A stretch of 64,000 nt of DNA. Source: Omphiscola glabra. Taxonomy: Eukaryota > Mollusca > Gastropoda > Lymnaeidae. Positions 23,692 through 35,300 of this stretch are shown piece by piece. The position numbers and the translations under genes are program-made. The stretch covers positions 7,366,481 to 7,430,480 of the forward strand of contig OZ024807.1 of the NCBI GenBank assembly GCA_964017045.1. Direction: 5' to 3'. Numbering within the stretch: position 1 is the first letter of the stretch; each line of letters opens with the position of its first letter. Under the pieces are notes generated by a model. That model made no database searches. It was not told where the DNA came from and saw only the letters and a program-made list of their open reading frames with translations.

Positions 23692-26600
23692 ATGGTAGGT
23701 TGGATGAGCACGTTGCTCTCTAGTTACATTAACTTATTAGCAATCCTTTACCATATTTTAATTAAGATCAAGTAATATTTTTATTTCATTGATTACAGCG
23801 CACATTGCTTGTATTAATTTTAGATGATTTGTATATTTTTAGTCGCAATTTTTATTTCTGAATTAGTCACATGGTTTTTCTCAACGTGAGCCAAATAGTC
23901 AGCAAGTCAAAGGGAGGGTAATGCAAATTAAGACAGGATGATATTTAAAATATAAATTCATTTTCAAATCCGTGAATTTCTAATACGCTTGAAATAATTT
24001 TTGTATTAAAGCAATTGTGCTACTTCTTATTCAATAAGACTTATTGTAAAGCAACTTTCTACATTATTGGTAAAAAATCAGCAGGTCAGGTGTGTCTTCA
24101 AAATAATAAATCTCAATCAGTAATGCTGATTTTACTTTGTACTGTCGCAGAAATTGGGTCTATTGGCCTAGATATTGCTTTTAAAATTAGTGCAGATGAT
24201 TATACACGCCTATTGTATATATTTTTATTTTTAGCCTGCTAAGAAGGCAGAAGCTAAAAGTGCTGCCAAAGCCGGCAAAACAACAGTTGGTAAGCCCAAA
24301 AAGGAGGGTTCAGGTGGTAAAGCTAAAAAGAAGGTAGGTTGTTATTGCTACCTTTGAACTTGATTATAGATTGTCTATGATTGCGGCCAATTGGTGCAAT
24401 GACATAACACGTTTTCCACGGGATGGCATGGTAAAAATGAAGGAAAAAAATTATGAAAACCCAACTTTCAGTTTCGTAGATTACACAATTTCAGGTTCCA
24501 CTACAAAGAATATCTTAAAGTTGTCAGAAATCAATTCAATAAAGGAAGCGTTATCCGCACGGTTTTGGACATGAGAATAATGACGAGCATTATCTGCACG
24601 ATTTTGGCTGTGCGGATAATTTCTAGCGTTATTCCTCACAACCAGAAATGTGTGATGTATACTTATATTAACTAAAATTATGCATTTTTTTAATTTTGCC
24701 TTTCTTTCAGGAATTAAAAACTGATAATTAATTAAACGCAGCGTAAGTTAAACTTAGTTTAAGGCGACATTTTTTGTAGGCTTATTGAACGCAAATTACA
24801 GTTTGGAATGAATCTTAAATGTGTGAAAGCCAGCCTGTCTTAGGTCTAGGCCTAGATCTATAATGTAAGACTAGTAGCATTAAGATGCGTTTTATTTAGG
24901 ACCTATGGCCTAGAGCAGTGGTTCTCAACCTTCCTAATGCTGCGACTCTTTAATAGAGTTCCTCATGTTGTGGCGACTCCCAACCGCAAAATTATTTTCA
25001 TTGCTACTTCATAACTGCAAATTATATTTTTTTCCGAATGTTTTACGCGACCCTTGGAAAAGGGTCGTGCGACTCCTGGAAAAGGGTCGTTCGATCCCCA
25101 AAGGGGTTGCGATCCACATGTTGAGAACCGCTGGCCTAGAGGCTATACAGTCTACTACTAGACCTAATAAGGCAGTGTTTAGCATTCCGAGAAGACCGCG
25201 CCATGTCTAAGCAATGTTTCCAAAACTACGACCGGCTGATCGACACATTTCATGAAATTTCGGAAAAATTCTGTACACACTTTTTTTCTTCAAATATAGA
25301 TCTAGAAATAATGCATGAAATGTTAATAGTGTGTTTTATTTTTCTTTAATTGCATGTAAGAGTTGAAAATAAAAACACAGCTTATTGTCGATCGTGCTAC
25401 ACCGGGTGCGTTTTTCTTCAATGTCACATTGACCAGCCGCTATAATGCGCAGATGAATCGTGCAGATATTGCTCGGCGTTATCCTCACGCCAAAACCGTG
25501 CGGATAACCACTCCGATCAATAAAATGCAATACCATTTTTAGATATGGCAGAAAAATTAAAATACTATATTTACCCAACCAATGAAATTTTAAAATTATA
25601 GTTAACCAACCGATATTCAATAAATATTTTAATTCAAAATATTCCATCATAATATTACGGAAAATTTAACTCTAGTAACAAGAGGAGTGAATCCAAAATA
25701 CATAGGCCCTACTTTAAAAAAACACGAAATATCATGTCCCCAATTCATAGTATGAATTGACCAACCAAGTGTCATAGTTGTCTTCTTCCTTTGTTTTGAC
25801 TGAAGATGTGTAGATATTATTTATTTACATTTAAATACACTCTCCTGATTCATTAGTTGTTCAGGCACATAGCACTTGACTGTAGTTTATGATTTATTTT
25901 AGGCCTATCATGCATTTTGCACATTTACACGTATTGAATGGGCTAGCTGTATGATTGTATTGTATGGGTTTTGTCAAGAGTTTTCCTGTTCTGGACATTA
26001 CTTCTGGCTTTGGGGAATGGCAATACTCAACATAAGTTGACTAGACAAATAGTTGGACCAGAACGTTTATTAGTTTCTTGCCATCATAGAGCATTATTAT
26101 TAGTGTCACAATAACAAAATGTGATGATAAAGTTGATTTAAAATATATTTCCATTCCTGTTTAAATGACATAAGGAACATATCACTGTTTGCTGATACGC
26201 CAAATGACCGCAGTTGTAAAGATGCACACATTTCATATAGTGCCTGTTTTTGATAGTTTGAAAATAGAAATTTGCATGTGCCATTTAATAGGGAGACCCT
26301 TCCCCCACATTCAATAATACAAATATGAGAAGACAAATAATTAGTACATTACAATGCTAAATAGTCTTTTGAAACAAAACTATTGTTGATAGTTATGGGG
26401 GACCTCCATGACCAATTTACTTTGGCAGAAGTTACCATACTGCTAATCCGATTCTAACTTTTTCACATGCTAAACACATCCTATATTACAGGTTGAAAGA
26501 TTTTGACAGTATTCTATCAATTGGCTGAATTGTGGATATTTCAAAAAAAAAAAAAGAAAAGATGGCTAGTCAATATTAGTTATCAATGTTTGATATGTTG

Positions 26601-28448
26601 AAGTTTTCATCTTCCCATGTTGTGTGCAGTATAAGGTTTCTGTTATTAACTCAAAATATCTTTTTTGCAGAAGTGGTCCAAAGGAAAAGTAAGAGATAAA
26701 TTGAACAATTTGATCCTCTTTGACAAGGCCACTTATGACAAATTGTACAAAGAGGTTCCCAGCTACAAGCTTATTACCCCTTCAGTAGTTTCTGAGAGAT
26801 TAAAAGTTAGAGGATCATTAGCAAAGCAAGCTTTGAGAGAATTGCATTCAAAAGGTAACGAATTAATCTCAGGGAAAATAGATACCGGTATTTAGAAAAT
26901 CAAATTGCAGTTTGTGTAAATAACATGACATACTCATACTGGTATGCATATCTTCATCCTCTGAAAATGGCACAATCTTATTTTATCTAGATTGATCATT
27001 TGGTTGTATGTAGGTACTCCAACTCTAATTTTTAAATACTTCTGACACATACAAAGAATATTGGAAAGAGCTGGCTCTAACCTTTCCAGTGACACCAAGA
27101 TAACCTTTGTATCATTTATAGGAAAAAATATTTTTTTTAGGGATTTATTTTCCCCCACTATTTGGCATTGCAGTTTATTTTTAAAACTGATCGAATTATC
27201 ACTTTTTGTACTGTTTTGTTTGTATCTATTGGCTATTAAAGTTAGAGCACTCAAATTTGGAAGAGACATTTACAATACAATGTTTAACAAAGCAAAACAC
27301 ATGAATTGTGAATTAACTTATTATAATTTATGAGCATATGTCGTGGATAGCTTGGAGTGGAAAAATTTAATTTTTACAAAAAAATAATTATTAAACAAAA
27401 AGAGCTATTGCTATAAAAATTTTAAAACAAACAGATAATGTACATCTAAAAGCAAAGCAAATTTAAACTAAATAAAATGCAGATCAGAAAAATGTATAGT
27501 AGAAAAATTTATTTCAATAAAAGCAACCACGGCAGAGAAATTTTAAATAATTTAAATACATAACTTTTAAACTAATAAATCTACCTGGTACTGCAATGAC
27601 ATTGTCAGTACAGAATAGATAGTGACATATTAACGTCATGTACGTTGTTGAAGTTGATGGTACATTCTTAAACATTCAGGATATGTTTTGTGGCTTCAGA
27701 GCTCTAGCAACTCTTCATCCTCATTAATTGGCAGATTAAAAACATCTTGTCAAAATAAAATTAGATTGTGTGTTGATCTCCTCCAGAAAACGGTCAGTGT
27801 CAGCTGATCACAGTGGTCGGCACAGCGCAGCCCGCGCTTTTTTTTACGGCCGGCTAGTGAATATTATAGTGCCTATTAGATGCCATAAGTAGTTGTCACC
27901 TTCAGCGCTTTATCATATTAGTTACCAGGTATTCCAAATAAAATATCATTACATGCATACTGGGTGCAAATTGGACACAAAAATTATTAACTCCATGTTT
28001 TACATTATAATTTCTACCGGTGTAACATTTTCTGACACCAGCAGCACGATGTTAAATGGCAGATCTTGGTGCAATTCCCTATTAGCAACTCAGTTTTTCA
28101 ACAACTTTTTATTCTGCTACGTCAGAAAGTCCTACATAACAGTATAGTGTTTATCAAGTTTTAAAAAGCCATTCCTATAATTGTCAGTTCTGAATCCAAT
28201 TATACCTCGCCTATATCAAGCTAATGCATCATTTTAAAGGAAACCTGGATTTTTCAATACCTCTTAAATACATTTTACATTTCAATAAGATAAATTTTTT
28301 TCAGTCAGGACTTTCAGCGGTTTCTAAAAATTTTGTAGTTTATTTATAATTTGTTTCTGTTTTAGGTCTGATTCGCCTTATATCCAAACACGCATCTCAA
28401 ATGATCTACACAAGAGCAACAAAGGGAGATAAAGAAGATGCTGAATAA
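23692..28448 (+). CDS. RPS25: Small ribosomal subunit protein eS25 (RPS25)
   Basis: A component of the 40S ribosomal subunit, located at the head near the tRNA exit site and known to be needed for several IRES types. Coding exons are 23692-23694 (the ATG alone), 24235-24333, 26671-26854 and 28366-28448; all junctions are GT-AG and in phase (0, 0, 1). The total is 369 nt, or 122 aa, close to the usual 125. The Lys/Ala-rich N-terminus ([19 protein letters not shown]) is variable in this family. The conserved core follows: [39 protein letters not shown] and [17 protein letters not shown]. Splitting the start codon from the rest by an intron is common in ribosomal protein genes. AATAAA at 28466-28471 lies just past the stop. 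Confidence 0.97.
24550..25508. repeat. Perfect 19-bp inverted repeat pair in RPS25 intron 2
   Basis: gttatccgcacggttttgg at 24550-24568 is exactly mirrored by ccaaaaccgtgcggataac at 25490-25508. Looser variants lie just inside each end (ttatctgcacgattttgg near 24591; gtgcagatattgctcggcgt near 25460). The SPIN copy lies between the arms. It may be an unclassified transposon with subterminal repeats. Confidence 0.7.
24916..25133 (+). mobile_element. SPIN-family hAT transposon, non-autonomous short copy (copy 2)
   Basis: A 218-bp element from cagtggttctcaaccttcct to ttgagaaccgctg, with a perfect 8-bp target duplication gcctagag (24908-24915 and 25134-25141). It retains the left SPIN arm (caaaattattttcattgcta then cttcataactg) and a longer right arm with repeated ggaaaagggtcg blocks and ccccaaaggggttgcgatcc. 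No coding capacity. It lies in RPS25 intron 2. Confidence 0.9.
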
Positions 28449-28465
28449 ATTAATTTTCTCTTTCT

Positions 28466-28471
28466 AATAAA
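28466..28471 (+). terminator. RPS25 poly(A) signal
   Basis: AATAAA 18 nt downstream of the TAA stop codon, giving the short 3' UTR typical of ribosomal protein genes. Confidence 0.8.
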
Positions 28472-29319
28472 CTTATTTGGCTTATTTTCTTTTGTTGGGT
28501 ATAGTGTTTACTATAAATGTTCTTTGTTTTTAGTTTTCATAATCTATTTACAACTTGTAGATCCAGATTATATTTCAACGGCTAGTATCTAATTAATCAG
28601 CCGTTTTGTTCTAAACATGCGGGCAAATTTTTTTGCTTTGTTTCTAGACATTTGAATTGTATCTGTTTTACCAAAAGGCATATTAGAAAAGTATTGTGTA
28701 GATATTGCTATGCTAGTAAACATTGCAACAAGAAATAGTTTTCTTTTAAATCAGTCTGGTGGTTCCAACACTGGGCAGTGCTGCTAGTTTGAGAGAGTAC
28801 TGGTACTGTTATTAGTTATCAAAATAGAGACACTGCTGCTTGGCATTTCTGTCAGAGTCAAATGACTCATTACTGTGGACCAGTTGTGACTATGAGTACA
28901 TTCCAGTACTTTTTCCATCATGCACTTTGTGCTACAAAGTCTGCTGCAAGCAAGTCGAGTGCCAAGGAAAAAATAATTAGAAACAAAGCTGTACTGTATT
29001 TGCCTGTGACCGCAATATATGAACTTCAAACAGTTCCACTATGTACTTCCACAATTAAGGACAGACTTGTACAAAAACTTTGGCTGTCAATAATTATAAT
29101 TTTACAAATCGCTGGCAGGAAGTATTGCTTCAAATTACTGAGTGTAACTTAAATTTTTCAAAAGAATCCAGATTTTGTCTTCAAATTTCCTGGGGATCAA
29201 TTTACCAATTTCCAGAGTGAAAAGACGTGTAAAGTCAAAGAGGTTCTGGCCCCCCTAATCCAATAGTTTTTTAAAAACAAAATAATTTATTTAAATTTCA
29301 TTTTGTACTACCGGTAATC

Positions 29320-29621
29320 ATCATCAGGTCCCGTATTCCTTCGACAGTTGGGGCGCCACAGATAACATGTACACTATTCTTCTCCATTCCTCTCGGTCTT
29401 CTGCCCTACGCATAGCATCACCTAGTTGTAATCCAGTCCATTCTTTGATATTATCTTCCCATCTTTGTCTTCCTCTTCTTCTCCCTCTAGTAGTACTAGT
29501 AGTGCCCTGCAAGATCTCTTTGGCGAGCCCTTGTTTTCTTGTCAAGTGGCCATACCACTCAAGTTTGCGCTTTTTAACAGGCGTCAGGAGGTCATCGTAT
29601 TGCCCAATTGCCTGACGTATC
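29320..29621 (-). mobile_element. LINE 3'-end fragment (third family)
   Basis: The minus strand encodes QAIGQYDDLLTPVKKRKLEW, YGHLTRKQGLAKEILQGT, GRRRGRQRWEDNIKEWTG and AEDREEWRRIVYM. This is the typical terminal block of an endonuclease/reverse-transcriptase LINE (LEWYGHLTR ... RRRWEDNIKEWTG). The frame is intact over about 98 codons, so this is a fairly young truncated copy. Confidence 0.85.
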
Positions 29622-30098
29622 CGGTAATACTATAGGATAAGTTAATAGATCAGAATAATGGAAGTGTTTTTTTTTATAAGTTGCACATCCTTTCAACGCA
29701 CAAATAAAGAAAACATTTTATAATTATAATAAATTATATAATATTTACAAAGACAATTTAAGTTTTTAAACACAAGACATCTTAGTCTAGTACTAGTAGC
29801 AGTTGGCCATAAGTTCACTTTATTTAGGTTTTTTTAGTGATGATAATGACTTGGTTATTCATTTAGCTTAATTTGGTCATCACAAGGTGAACACTCTAAA
29901 TGCCTACATGGTCCGCCTGAAATAGACTGTTCCCTGAATTATCTGATTTAGGTACCGGTATATGTGATCCTAGGTGTTTGGCTCTATCATTTTCCTCATT
30001 TTTACAGCAGCATTTTTCTTGTATTCCGGTTTAAATGGTAGTGGTAGGTCTACTCTAACTACCCGTTTGGGCTAATTAAGATAGAAAGTACCTCATTT

Positions 30099-30180
30099 CA
30101 TTAGGTTAGGGATAGATTTAGGGTTCAGGTTAGGATTAGGGATAGATTTGGGGTTCAGTTTAGGTTTATGGATACATTTA
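30099..30180. repeat. Short copy of ttaggg-like 30-bp minisatellite
   Basis: The segment ttagggatagatttagggtt caggttaggattaggg is the reverse complement of the array at 48748-49128. Flanking DNA (tttgggctaatt) also resembles that array's flank. Confidence 0.75.
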
Positions 30181-30889
30181 GGAAATTTTTTCATTATTTT
30201 TTAATTTTAACGTTTTAATTTTTTATGGTAAAAAAGCGCGGTACGATCTATTCGAATTTACTCAGATTTGTGTAACTAATTCTTAGCATTTACGATTTAC
30301 TTTTCGTTTAAAATCACAATTTGATCGCTCTTCAGTACCGTACCTTAGGTGTTTTACTTTTTGGTTTTTTTCTTTACACATTTTTACTTTTCACATCCCG
30401 GCAAAAAGAAACGGAATAAATAAAACGTGACACGTTTAAAAATTTACAAATTACAAATCTTTCTGTTAAGGAAAAGTAGTTAAGACATATCAAAAGCCTT
30501 GATTAAATTAGAAGTCAGGGCTGGAAGTTAACCAAAAAGACAAAATACATGCAAAAACAGGCAGATGAATTTGAAACGATTCATTAAAATAAAAAATCAT
30601 ACTTTTGAAAAAGAAAATCAATCCAAATACCGGTACCTAGGATTAAATAAAAGACAGGATATCGGCCAGAAACAGGGTATACTTTAGTACCGGTAGTCAG
30701 AAAATCTGAGAAAATACGGTACTCAAAAGTAAAAACATTGCAAGAAAAACAAAGAAAACTTTGTAAAACTAAAACTGTGATCAGACTATTTGTAACATAA
30801 GCGGCAGAAAACTTAACACTTGGGAGAGAGAAGTTTTTGGAAAATTTATGGACAATAATAATAAAGTTAAAGTAATAAAGGTTTAAAAT

Positions 30890-31230
30890 ATGGATGGAGA
30901 ATACGAACTAACCAGGAATTGTATTTGTATGGTATAGGCTAGTCTATATCAAGTATACCGGGTATCAGGAAAAAAAAAGGGCAGGAAACTTAGAACGAAT
31001 ACCAAATGACAGAGGGGGGACGAGGGTACATCGCTAAAACTAAAATCCCAGAGGAAAACTGCTCAAAGGCAGATGAATGGATGATGTGGAAAATCTACAG
31101 CAGCTGGGAATCCAAGCATGGAACAGAAAAGCATTAGTTAGGTCTGAGGCTGAATGGAAGGAAGTGGCGAGGCCGACCAATTAAAGCCCTACATGATTCA
31201 CATGGACTTTAGCGTCACAGGGATGGATCA
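30890..31230 (+). mobile_element. LINE 3'-end fragment, same family as 1155-1560
   Basis: The plus strand reads, with frame breaks, the counterpart of the minus-strand copy at the left edge: tggatggagaatacgaacta, cagctgggaatccaagcatg and gcgtcacagggatggatcat. The tail is a degenerate (atgg)n. Heavily decayed. Confidence 0.7.
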
Positions 31231-32384
31231 TGGATGGGGGAAATTGTCCAAAAATAGTACCTGTACCAAAAATGGAATTGATGTGAAAATCGAAAAAACT
31301 TATTCACAAAAACTTATTGACTTATTGCATTTTAAAACCAAAAGAAATGCTTAAAGTTAAAGATCTTTTAATTTTCAGTAACAATTTGGGCAACTTGATA
31401 ATCTTTGATATGCCCTTACAAGCGTGAAGCCCCTTAGATAGAAGCATGATACACGATGAGAGAGATTCCTAAAAGAAACACTGGCCACAAGTTGGTTAGG
31501 TGACGTGCCTTAATTTGTTTTATACGTCTTAAAGTTTAATGGCTCAAACTCAAAATAAATTTATTGTGGGGGGGGGGGGGGTAAGAGATCAGTGTTCGGA
31601 CACACTGGTTTTGTGGAGGGGGGTGCTAAGAAGTACGGGCAAGGGAGAAACAAAGTGTATGAAGGGTCTAGGCCTATAATTTGAATTTTTTTAAGTACCG
31701 TACGAATAAGGATGAAACCCCATTGTCATTCTATCGCATTTCTTTCTTTATTAACTCCTTTCCTCAATTTAAACTGGCATTCCTTGTAGCTATTTTTCAT
31801 TTATTTATTTTGATCCATGAGTCATATACGGTATAGAAGAACCTGGGGAAATTACAATGATCTCATCGTTTACAAAAATAGGTTTTGACAGGAAAATACC
31901 TGGATTAGAATAATTTTAAAACGCATTATTTAAAAAAAATATTTGCTGAATGTTAATGTTATGAATTATTGATAAATTGGCCATTATTAAAAAAAAATTT
32001 GCTTATTCAACTTAGAGAGCAACGCATCGAATGTTAATCTCTTAATAATGAAAGTTTAAAAAAGGCCGCAATATTTAAAACAAAAAACAAACAAACATTT
32101 GGTACAACTTTTTAATTTTCTATTAGCCATCATGTTTCCGGGTTTAGCTATGGTATATGATATATGATTTAAGGTGGCACAGTTACACTCAAACCAGCAA
32201 ATGTTTTTTTAAGTTCGAAACACTACTAACTTTGAGTTAGTGAGTAGAAACAATGAAACATGTTTATCAAGGAAATACAGTGCTTCTTAATTACTGCTAG
32301 GTATAATTGTAACACTAGTTATTAAAATTAAGTGGATACAGATTTTCAGATTTTGTTACAAAATACAAATACAATTAAATTAAA

Positions 32385-35300
32385 ATGAACACAACAGATA
32401 TAAGAGTTTTCTGGTCGTTGTCTTCGATGTTTTTGAAAACTTTGATTTTGATATCAATTCTTGTATATTTTAAAGGTGAGTATTCAAATACAATTTAACA
32501 ATAAACTTTTACCGTATAATATATGTCGTTATTCGTATCAATGTAAACTACACTACCCGGTACACGTACACAAATTAAATAAAAAAATAGTCAATCCTAA
32601 ATTTTAAATACTAAATAATAAGTAAATTAAATGATTGTTTTAGATTTAGTTTTAGATTTATTTGTTGTTTGATTCAAAATTGAATTGAAGAATTGATGTC
32701 ATGCTTAGTCTTAGTAGCCTACTTACTTGTAATATAATATTGTAATGTCTTACTTAGACAAAATAAGACAATCACAATAAAATATTAATTACTATGTACC
32801 CACCTGATCACCTTTGACTGTCCGGGCTTTTTTAACCACAGAGGCAGAGGCCAATACTTAAACTTTAATGCTAGTGGCTAGTGTCAGTGAGCTACCACTC
32901 TTTTTAATTTTCAGTTTCTATTTTTTAGTACTTTGTCTAAATTCAAACACAATTTCTAATTAAACTGCAGACAATCCACAAGCTGACAAGGCAGAGCAGG
33001 CAACACATTTTAGAAGTAATGTTTCTAAACAAAACTGAAGATTAAGGCTTAATTAATAATAGACAAATAACAACACATAATTTATGTAGAACGTAGACTG
33101 AGTTACTGAGTAGCATGTGATTTTACAAACTAATTACGCTTGGGACTGGAGCAATGTTCCCTCTAAGGTTTGCTGGTTCTTGTGCAAAATCATAAAGTTG
33201 TGTGCAAAGTTTTACAGCATCAATTTTTTGTGTGCAAAGTTTTACAGCCCACAAACACACACACACGGAAATTACATAAACCAATTTAAGTACAATTTTT
33301 TTATATAAATAAATAAACGAACTACTATTAAATAATTATAATAAGAAATGTCACAATTGTTCAATAAAAGCTATTTTTATTTATGTTATTTATCCTGTCG
33401 TTGGGTGAAGCAACTAAATTCCAACACAGCCACTACCAATGGCTGCTAGTCATTTGAATGACTCATTTCTGGAGGTACTCTGTCTTTCAACGATATCCAT
33501 CTTTTATCACATCGTCAAGGTTGATCTGATGTCCATCATTCTGATACGATTTAACCTTTATAAACTCTTGATTTTATTTTTATATTATTAATATGCCGAA
33601 TCCACGTTCACAATCGGCGCTTGATGCAAGAAATGTAGCACAAAGATCCAACAGAATGGCAATGTCGCCAATCGCTCCTTATTTATTACAAATTGAACCA
33701 TCTCGTCGAAAGTCTACATCAACCCACATTTCATTTTTTATGCAAGCACAAAACTTAAGTTACGATACTGATCCATAACTTTCGGCAGAATGTCATCATA
33801 GTTTTCAATGAATGCTGCATACCCGGTATCTAGAAACCAGTGCTTCAAGTTCTTCTTGACCAAAATTAAAATCTGAAGTGTCGATTAACGCTGATATCTC
33901 AAAGATTGGCCATTGCTTCAACTCACATTCATGGAAACGAGAATCCAGGTGCAAATATAAACATTCAACGAATTTTAGGATGGAACTCATGTTTATATCC
34001 TCGTCATTTGTAAACAATCTTCAGACCAGTGCACATTTTCACCAAGGTACTGGGCACGGAGCTTAGCGATCCTTGCTTTTACAAACTGATATGCCCCGAT
34101 GGTCGTAATATTTTATTTTGTAGCAGCTTGCATAGTTTAGCAAAATCACCAACAACTTCACCAAAGACAATTAGAGCAGTTCGAAACTGCGTATTGATTG
34201 ATTGAATATTTATATTGCACTTGTAACTATGTTACTTTAGCATGCTCCCCGCTCTCTTATGTTCTTAAATTATTTAGTTTCTTCTAACAGTAATTATGAA
34301 CTGGATCATTATACAGGCCAACCTGCTCCTTACAGTATTCAGTCAACACTTGTATGTTTCTTAGTAATGCTCTTAAAGCAAATTGTCGGGAAGCCATCTG
34401 ATTTCTTTCAATGGTCCAAAGGCTACGGAATCACAGTCCAAAATCTTAGCTAGTTCGGTAAATTGGGCTTTCCGTACTGTCGACCTACTGAACAATGTGT
34501 ACACTGTCCTAAGGAATGTTTCAATGTGTGTCATTAAACTTATATGTTTGCAAGCATCATCGATGTGTAAATCTTCACGATAAGCAAGGCAATGTTGTTC
34601 CAGTAGATTTAGAATACATTGCTGCAACTCCATTGTTCTTGCCTAGCATAACCGATGCACCATCGGAGGTAAACATAACCATTTTCTGCATGTCCAATGA
34701 ATTCTCATGATAAAACTTTACGTTCACCTGCCGACAGAGACAAAATTCCAACTAACCCTGTCATGTAAACATTACCGGGTATGGCCGAAACTTCGCGTAT
34801 AAGATCAATATGTTTGTCAGTGATATATCAGTGCTCTCATCTACTGTTCATGTGTGGAACTTTGCTTTGAGAAGTTCGCTAGTTATAGAATCCTCCACTC
34901 CAGAATCGTTAGACTCAACAAACTCAAAAGCGTAATTCTTATTACGCCAGCTATCATGGACTGTGGCATACTTAACCATATGGTTGTGTATGTATTGTAC
35001 CACATTCATAGATGTGTTCACGATGACAGCCAAGAGGACGTTGTCAATCACAATATTAAGCTGGTCTTCTTTATCACTTTTACGCTGTGCTGCTTGTCTC
35101 ATGCCTCAATCAGCCACACTTTCTGTAAGTATTCGCAGTACACCTCCTGACTGTATAAAACAAAGTCTTTGTATAGCGTCTGTGTGTATTTTTTTGCTTG
35201 ATACATCGTTTAAGATAATCCATCTTCCGAGCCTCCTACCTTTTCCCTGTGGAGGAATCACCACCTGCATTAGCTTTGAAGCTTATTTCACAGACAACAT

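Larger units (their letters stand above)
28472..32384. other. Intergenic region between RPS25 and the Ig-superfamily gene
   Basis: No gene recognised. It contains two LINE 3' fragments (29320-29621 on -, 30890-31230 on +), a short copy of the ttaggg-like minisatellite (30099-30180) and a poly-G run at 31567-31580. The promoter of the Ig gene should lie near 32000-32384 but shows no clear signature. Confidence 0.5.

Noticed and set aside
26116..26216. Box C/D snoRNA in RPS25 intron 2 (gtgatga ... ctga)
   Set aside because: A C-like and a D-like box are present, but there is no terminal stem around them.
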